From Gemmiger sp. An120 (GTDB lineage: Bacteria > Bacillota > Clostridia > Oscillospirales > Ruminococcaceae): 64,000 nt of DNA. The stretch covers positions 62,001 through 126,000 of the forward strand of contig NZ_NFLN01000008.1 of the NCBI RefSeq assembly GCF_002160955.1, in the 5' to 3' direction. Under the pieces are notes generated by a model. The model ran no database searches. It worked only from the letters and a program-made list of their open reading frames with translations, and had not been told where the DNA came from. Both the position numbers and the translations under genes were made by a program. This document shows positions 59,729 through 64,000 of this stretch, in pieces (within the stretch, counting starts at the first letter, position 1; the number at the start of each line of letters is the position of its first letter).

Positions 59729-59768
59729 AGAAAAACCGGGCGCCCGCCCGCAAGGGGAGGGCGCCCGG
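59729..59768 (-). terminator. Terminator of the NYN-LOTUS gene
   Basis: Minus strand: CCGGGCGCCC (59768-59759) pairs with GGGCGCCCGG (59745-59736), followed by TTTTTC. Confidence 0.85.
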
Positions 59769-59779
59769 CGGCGTCCGGT

Positions 59780-60550
59780 TTACTTGATCCGCACATAGCT
59801 GCGGCTGCTGTTGTCCTTCATCTTTTCGGTGCGCACCTCAAAAATTCCCAGGGACTGCACCAGCAGGGTGAGTTTGGAGAACCCGAAGTTGCGCACGTCA
59901 AAGTCCGGCATCCGCTTGACCAGCAGCGTGCCCAGGGCGCTCATGCTCAGCCAGTCGTCCTCGTCGGAGTTCTCGGCCACGATGGCCCGCACCGTGTTGC
60001 AGACGGCGGCCAGCTCGCTGTTGCCCTCCGGCGGCTGCTTTTTGCCCGGGGCGGGCTTGTCGGCGGCGGGGGCGGGGGCCTCCTTGGCGGCGGTCTGCTG
60101 CTGGGCGGCATCGGCGCTGACCAGCACGTCCAGGTACTTGAACCGGTTGCAGGCGGCGATGAAGGGCTTGGGGGTCTTGCGCTCGCCCATGCCGATCACC
60201 TCCATGCCGCTCTCCCGCAGGCGGGCGGCCAGCCGGGTGAAGTCACTGTCGGAGCTGACCAGGCAGAACCCCTCCACCTTTTCGCTGTACAGGATGTCCA
60301 TGGCGTCGATGATCATGGCCGAGTCGGTGGCGTTTTTGCCGGTGGTGTAGCTGTACTGCTGGATGGGGGTGATGGAGTAGTCCAGCAGCACGTTTTTCCA
60401 GCTGGACAGGTTGGGGCTGGTCCAGTTGCCGTAGATGCGCTTGTAGGTGGCGATCCCGTCGTTGGAAACCTCGTCCAGGATCACCTTGATGTATTGATCG
60501 GAAATATTGTCCGCGTCGATCAGCACGGCAAAGCGTTTGTCGCCTGCCAT
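59780..60550 (-). CDS. NYN (PIN-like) nuclease domain with C-terminal LOTUS/OST-HTH domain
   Basis: 256 aa. The NYN domain (about 5-150) has the acidic residues of a PIN-like metal nuclease: LIDADNIS, DSAMIIDAMDILYSEKV and LVSSDSDFTRLAARLRESGM. After a Pro/Ala-rich linker (about 155-180), the last 75 residues (LAAVCNTVRAIVAENSDEDD... RMPDFDVRNFGFSKLTLLVQ) fit the LOTUS/OST-HTH RNA-binding fold. Likely an RNA-processing or decay factor. Start at 60550 with ACGAGGTG upstream; an extended -10 TATACT lies at 60587-60582. Single gene; substrates unknown. Confidence 0.88.
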   Translation of the reverse strand: MAGDKRFAVLIDADNISDQYIKVILDEVSNDGIATYKRIYGNWTSPNLSSWKNVLLDYSITPIQQYSYTTGKNATDSAMIIDAMDILYSEKVEGFCLVSSDSDFTRLAARLRESGMEVIGMGERKTPKPFIAACNRFKYLDVLVSADAAQQQTAAKEAPAPAADKPAPGKKQPPEGNSELAAVCNTVRAIVAENSDEDDWLSMSALGTLLVKRMPDFDVRNFGFSKLTLLVQSLGIFEVRTEKMKDNSSRSYVRIK

Positions 60551-60608
60551 AGGGCGGTCACCTCGTCTTTCTTTATGTACCAGTATACCATATTCCGCGG
60601 CAAAATGC

Positions 60609-60638
60609 TTGCGGAATCGGCGCGCCGCGGAGTATAAT
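60609..60638 (+). promoter_or_regulatory. cysK promoter
   Basis: TTGCGG (60609-60614), 18-base spacer, perfect TATAAT (60633-60638). The 105-base leader folds G+C-rich hairpins but has no T run and no S-box or T-box features I can see. Confidence 0.75.
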
Positions 60639-60747
60639 GGGGAAAATCCGGCCGCCGCTGCAGGGCCGGCCCCCTGTTCGGGGCTGTGCGGCAGCGCGCG
60701 GCGCCATCGTTGTCGCCCACGGAACGGGCGGGAAAGGACGGGACTGT

Positions 60748-61677
60748 ATGAAAATCGCAAAGAATGTACTGGAACTGGTGGGCGGCACCCCTCTGGTGGA
60801 GGTGAGCCGTTTTGCCGAGCAAAGGGGCCTGCGCTGCCGCCTGGCGGTCAAGCTGGAAAGCCGGGAACCGGCGGGCAGCGTGAAAGACCGGGTGGGCGTG
60901 GCCCTGCTGCAGGCGGCCGAGGAGCAGGGAAAGCTGGCCCCGGGCGGCGTTGTGATCGAGCCCACCAGCGGCAATACCGGCATCGGGCTGGCCATGGCCT
61001 GCGCGGTGAAGGGCTACCGGCTGATCCTGACCATGCCGGAGACCATGAGCGTGGAGCGGCGCAAGCTGCTGGCCGCCTACGGGGCCGAGCTGGTGCTGAC
61101 CGAGGGCGCCCGGGGCATGACCGGCGCCATCGAAAAGGCCAAGGAACTGGCGGCGGACATCCCGGGCAGCTTTATTCCCGGGCAGTTTGACAACCCGGCC
61201 AACCCGGCGGCCCATTTTGCCACCACCGGGCCGGAGATCTGGCGGGACACCGACGGCCAGGCGGCCATGTTTGTGGCCGGGGTGGGCACCGGCGGCACCC
61301 TGACCGGTACCGGCCGGTATCTGCGGCAGCAGAATCCGGCCATCCGGCTGGTGGCGGCGGAACCGGCGGGCAGCCCGGTGCTCAGCGGGGGCAAGGCGGG
61401 CCCCCACGGGCTGCAGGGGATCGGCGCGGGCTTTGTGCCCGCGGTGGCGGACCCCGCCCTGTTTGACGAGATCGTGACCGTTACCGAGGCCGAGGCCTAC
61501 GCGGCGGCGCGGCAGCTGGTGAAAACCGAGGGTATCCTGGCGGGCATCAGCGGCGGCGCGGCGCTGGAGGCCGCCTGCCGGGCGGCCGCCGGCGAGGAAT
61601 GGGCCGGCAAATGGGTGGTAGTGTTGCTGCCCGACGGGGGCGACCGGTATCTGTCCACCCCGCTGTATGCGGACTGA
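60748..61677 (+). CDS. cysK: Cysteine synthase (O-acetylserine sulfhydrylase)
   Basis: 309-aa PLP enzyme making cysteine from O-acetylserine and sulfide. [20 protein letters not shown] lysine K46 in [30 protein letters not shown] (substrate loop), [20 protein letters not shown] (phosphate-binding Gly loop), and [11 protein letters not shown] at the end. AAAGGA at 60733 sets the ATG at 60748. Monocistronic: cysE and sulfur assimilation genes are not in the window. Confidence 0.94.
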   Translation: MKIAKNVLELVGGTPLVEVSRFAEQRGLRCRLAVKLESREPAGSVKDRVGVALLQAAEEQGKLAPGGVVIEPTSGNTGIGLAMACAVKGYRLILTMPETMSVERRKLLAAYGAELVLTEGARGMTGAIEKAKELAADIPGSFIPGQFDNPANPAAHFATTGPEIWRDTDGQAAMFVAGVGTGGTLTGTGRYLRQQNPAIRLVAAEPAGSPVLSGGKAGPHGLQGIGAGFVPAVADPALFDEIVTVTEAEAYAAARQLVKTEGILAGISGGAALEAACRAAAGEEWAGKWVVVLLPDGGDRYLSTPLYAD

Positions 61678-61747
61678 CGCTTGACCGGCGCATTTCCGCA
61701 CGAAAAGAGCGGCCCGGGCGCAGGGCATCGGGCCGCACCGAATCTGC

Positions 61748-61783
61748 AAAAAACGGAGGGGCCGGCCGGCCCCTCCGTTTTTT
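61748..61783. terminator. cysK terminator (36-base palindrome)
   Basis: AAAAAACGGAGGGGCCGG (61748-61765) and its exact complement to 61783; effective on both strands. Confidence 0.92.
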
Positions 61784-61891
61784 CAGGCGCGAAAGCGGAT
61801 GCGCCGCCCGGCATACCGCGCAAAAAGAAACGGCGCTTTCGGCAGAATTTGCGTATTATGGAGAAATTGGTCTTTGGCCCCCGCGCAAAAG

Positions 61892-61943
61892 ATGACAATT
61901 TTGTGAACGGGCGCTATAATGTGCCTGTTGTACAATTTTGTGA
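61892..61943 (+). promoter_or_regulatory. Promoter of the NCS2 permease with direct repeats
   Basis: ATGACA (61892-61897), 17-base spacer, TATAAT (61915-61920). ACAATTTTGTGA occurs at 61895-61906 and again at 61932-61943, one over the -35/spacer and one next to the ribosome site: candidate operator pair. The stretch from 61784 to 61891 shows nothing else. Confidence 0.7.
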
Positions 61944-61954
61944 GGAGGCAGACT

Positions 61955-63358
61955 ATGGAAACAACCAAGCAATATGCCCGCCCGGAAGATTTCGAGGGCC
62001 GGCTGCCGCTGGCACAGGCGATCCCCCTGGGGCTGCAGCACGTGCTGGCCATGTTCGTGGGTAACCTGACCCCCATCCTGATCATCACCAATCTGTGCGC
62101 CGCCATGGGCGGGGCCGAGGAATTTGCCGCCGTGCAGGTGTCTCTGCTGCAGAACGCCATGCTGGTGGCCGGCATCGTGACCCTGGTGCAGCTGTACGCG
62201 GTGGGCCCCATCGGCGGCAAGGTGCCCATCATCATGGGCACCAGCTCCGGCTTTATCGGCGTATTCCAGAGCGTGGTCAAGGTGATGGGCGGCGGCGTGG
62301 TGGCCTACGGCGCCATCATGGGCGCTTCCATCATCGGCGGCCTGTTTGAAACGGTGCTGGGCGCGTTCCTCAAGCCGCTGCGCCGCTTCTTCCCGGCGGT
62401 GGTCACCGGCACGGTGGTGCTTTCCATCGGTCTGTCCCTGATCGGCGTGGGCGTGGGCAGCTTCGGCGGCGGCACCAGCGCGGCCGACTACGGCTCGCTG
62501 GAGAACCTGCTCATCGGCCTGGCGGTCATGGTGCTGGTTCTGGCGTTCAAGCACGGGGCCAAGGGGCTGGCCAGCTCCTCCTGCATTCTGCTGGGCATCA
62601 TCTGCGGCTATGTGATCTGCGCGGTTCTGCCCCTGTTCCTGTCCACCACCGGCGTCACCGCCGAGGGCGTGGAATACACCAAGGCCTGGGTGCTCAACTG
62701 GGACAAGGTGGCCGAGGCCTCCTGGTTTGCGGTGCCTCAGCTGATGCCGGTCAAGCCGGTGTTTGACCTGCGGGCCATCCTGCCGGTGATGATCATGTTC
62801 ATCGTGACCGCTGTGGAGACGGTGGGCGATATCTCCGGCGTGACCGAGGGCGGCATGGGCCGTGAAGCCACCGACACCGAGCTGTCCGGCGGCATCATCT
62901 GCGACGGCCTGGGCTCCAGCTTTGCGGCCCTGTTCGGCGTGCTGCCCAACACCTCTTTCAGCCAGAACGTGGGTCTGGTTACCATGACCAAGATCGTCAA
63001 CCGCATGGCCCTGGCCTGCGGCGCGGTGTTCCTGGTGCTGTGCGGGCTGTTCCCCAAGCTGGCGGCGCTGGTGTCCATCATGCCCCAGAGCGTGCTGGGC
63101 GGCGCGGCGGTCATCATGTTCTCTTCCATCGTGATGAGCGGTATCCAGCTGATCACCCGTGAGCCCCTCACCGCCCGCAGCATGTCCATCGTATCGGTGG
63201 CGCTGGGCCTGGGCTACGGTCTGGGCGCCAACAGCGCGGTGCTGTCCGGCCTGCCCCAGGCAGTGCAGCTGGTCTTCGGCGGCAGCGGCATCGTGCCCGC
63301 TGCTTTTGTGGCCATTGTGATGAACGTTCTGCTGCCCAAGGAAAAGGCGCAGGCGTAA
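61955..63358 (+). CDS. NCS2-family nucleobase permease (xanthine/uracil type)
   Basis: 467-aa transporter with about 14 spans in the NCS2/UraA fold. LPLAQAIPLGLQHVLAMFVG starts the first span; GTSSGFIGVFQSVVKVMGGG and VLPNTSFSQNVGLVTMTKIV are the family's substrate and NxGxxxxT-like motifs; GREATDTELSGGIICDGLGS is in the xanthine/uric acid permease subgroup. Best call is a PbuX-like xanthine/uric acid:proton symporter. GAGGAGG precedes the ATG at 61955. It sits apart from the pur operon; salvage of imported xanthine would need xpt, not in the window. Confidence 0.9.
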   Translation: METTKQYARPEDFEGRLPLAQAIPLGLQHVLAMFVGNLTPILIITNLCAAMGGAEEFAAVQVSLLQNAMLVAGIVTLVQLYAVGPIGGKVPIIMGTSSGFIGVFQSVVKVMGGGVVAYGAIMGASIIGGLFETVLGAFLKPLRRFFPAVVTGTVVLSIGLSLIGVGVGSFGGGTSAADYGSLENLLIGLAVMVLVLAFKHGAKGLASSSCILLGIICGYVICAVLPLFLSTTGVTAEGVEYTKAWVLNWDKVAEASWFAVPQLMPVKPVFDLRAILPVMIMFIVTAVETVGDISGVTEGGMGREATDTELSGGIICDGLGSSFAALFGVLPNTSFSQNVGLVTMTKIVNRMALACGAVFLVLCGLFPKLAALVSIMPQSVLGGAAVIMFSSIVMSGIQLITREPLTARSMSIVSVALGLGYGLGANSAVLSGLPQAVQLVFGGSGIVPAAFVAIVMNVLLPKEKAQA

Positions 63359-63372
63359 GCGCATAACAGAAC

Positions 63373-63412
63373 AAAGCGAACCCCCGGCCGTTTGGCCGGG
63401 GGTTCGCTTTTT
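63373..63412 (+). terminator. Terminator after NCS2 permease
   Basis: AAAGCGAACCCCCGGCC (63373-63389) pairs perfectly with GGCCGGGGGTTCGCTTT (63394-63410), then TT. Confidence 0.9.
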
Positions 63413-63443
63413 ATACCACCGGTTCAATATTTTTTCAACCAAC

Positions 63444-63486
63444 TGTACCAGGAGTGTCTGGTCTTTGCCCCGGAGTATGGTACAAT
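63444..63486 (+). promoter_or_regulatory. Extended -10 promoter with inverted repeat upstream of XRE gene
   Basis: TGG-extended TACAAT (63481-63486); TGTACCA (63444-63450) and TGGTACA (63478-63484) are complements, a possible operator for the XRE protein. No clear -35. Confidence 0.4.
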
Positions 63487-63512
63487 CAGGGCAGAGACGA
63501 GGAGGTGCGGGT

Positions 63513-64000
63513 ATGAAACTGTCCCTTGCACAAAACATCAGCCGCCTGCGCAAAGAGAGCGGCATGACCCAGGAGCGGCTGGCGGAGACGCTGGGCGTGA
63601 GTTTTGCGGCGGTGTCCAAGTGGGAGCGGGGCGCCGCCACGCCGGAACTGGGGCTGATCGTGGAGATGGCGGATCTGTTCGGCGTGTCGGTGGACTCGCT
63701 GCTGGGGTACGAGGCGGGCCGCAATGGCCAAGCCGCTTTGGTGGAACGGCTGAAAGACCTGGTGCACGATCTGGAGGCGGAAGATCCGCTGGCGCAGGTG
63801 GAAGACGCGCTGCGGCGGTATCCCAACTGCTTTGAGATTGTGTATCACAGCGCGATCAACTATCGGGGGCGGGGGATCCGCCGGGGCGATACCGCCTGCA
63901 ACCAGCGGGCGCTGGAGCTGTTCCGCCACGCCAGCTGCCTGATCGGCCAGAACACCGATCCGGAGATCAGCGAGACCTCGCTGCATCAGGAAATGGCCCA
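63513..64000 (+). CDS. XRE-family regulator, 3' partial
   Basis: Cro/CI-type helix-turn-helix at residues 7-60 (NISRLRKESGMTQERLAETL, then GVSFAAVSKWERGAATPELG), followed by a helical region with TPR-like pieces (YPNCFEIVYHSAINYRG) seen in larger Firmicute XRE regulators. 162 residues are visible before the right edge; the rest is outside the window. GGAGGTG lies just before the ATG at 63513. Targets unknown. Confidence 0.85.
   Translation, partial: MKLSLAQNISRLRKESGMTQERLAETLGVSFAAVSKWERGAATPELGLIVEMADLFGVSVDSLLGYEAGRNGQAALVERLKDLVHDLEAEDPLAQVEDALRRYPNCFEIVYHSAINYRGRGIRRGDTACNQRALELFRHASCLIGQNTDPEISETSLHQEMA

Noticed and set aside
60639-60747. T-box or S-box in the cysK leader
   Set aside because: No T-box consensus, no terminator T run and no SAM-I core; only G+C-rich hairpins.

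Overview
The window is a G+C-rich (about two thirds by eye) stretch of a bacterial chromosome. Gene content suggests an anaerobic gut Firmicute of the Oscillospiraceae/Ruminococcaceae (Faecalibacterium-Gemmiger-Subdoligranulum type). The supporting signs are strong AGGAGG ribosome sites, Firmicute-type purine genes including a single-chain PurL of about 1230 residues, IMP cyclohydrolase and AICAR transformylase as separate proteins, a flavodiiron protein, a FucO-like alcohol dehydrogenase, an FtsX-type ABC exporter and many XRE/AraC/MarR regulators. The genus is an inference. No rRNA, IS element, prophage or CRISPR array is visible, and the region reads as ordinary core and accessory chromosome.

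Layout. 0-4.7 kb: a GH3 acyl-adenylating enzyme (cut by the left edge) with a membrane GAF/degenerate-GGDEF/HD-GYP protein, then a receiver-less OmpR-type DNA-binding protein. 4.7-6.2 kb (minus): CRP-family regulator, Nudix hydrolase, small unknown protein. 6.3-12.2 kb: a divergent operon for a dipeptide/nickel-type ABC importer (lipoprotein, two permeases, fused double ATPase) ending in an FmdE protein, behind a long leader with its own terminator. 12.5-18.0 kb: FtsX-type exporter, divergent from TetR and a small Cys protein. 18.1-24.6 kb: thioredoxin, YbaK, DAHP synthase, a low-GC unknown gene, an XRE-SdpI fusion, DUF3783, ApbE, two GNATs.

24.9-37.9 kb is the centrepiece: a ten-gene purine operon, purE-C-F-M-N-O-H'-D-L-B, that encodes every step from PRPP to IMP (PurK is missing) behind a leader that ends in a terminator. 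38-43.4 kb: MATE exporter, two paralogous PH-like membrane proteins, flavodiiron protein, pyrophosphatase, a small XRE with its membrane partner. 43.5-43.8 kb: tRNA-Arg(TCT), tRNA-His(GTG), tRNA-Gln(TTG). 44-50.8 kb: TPR protein, AraC regulator, Mg-type P-ATPase and a second receiver-less winged-helix protein. 51-59.5 kb: sugar kinase, DUF4867 and FucI-like isomerase, a membrane alpha/beta hydrolase with divergent AraC, MarR, and a FucO-like dehydrogenase under an apparent Rex operator. 59.8-64 kb: NYN-LOTUS protein, cysteine synthase, NCS2 xanthine/uracil permease, and an XRE regulator cut by the right edge.

The least explained material is non-coding. A multi-hairpin repeat of about 160 bp occurs at 12.3 and 38.2 kb with compensatory base changes in its stems, and a short relative of it ends in the same terminator stem after fmdE and purB. 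Two long leaders (ABC/FmdE and purE) end in intrinsic terminators and look like riboswitches or attenuators of a class I could not assign.
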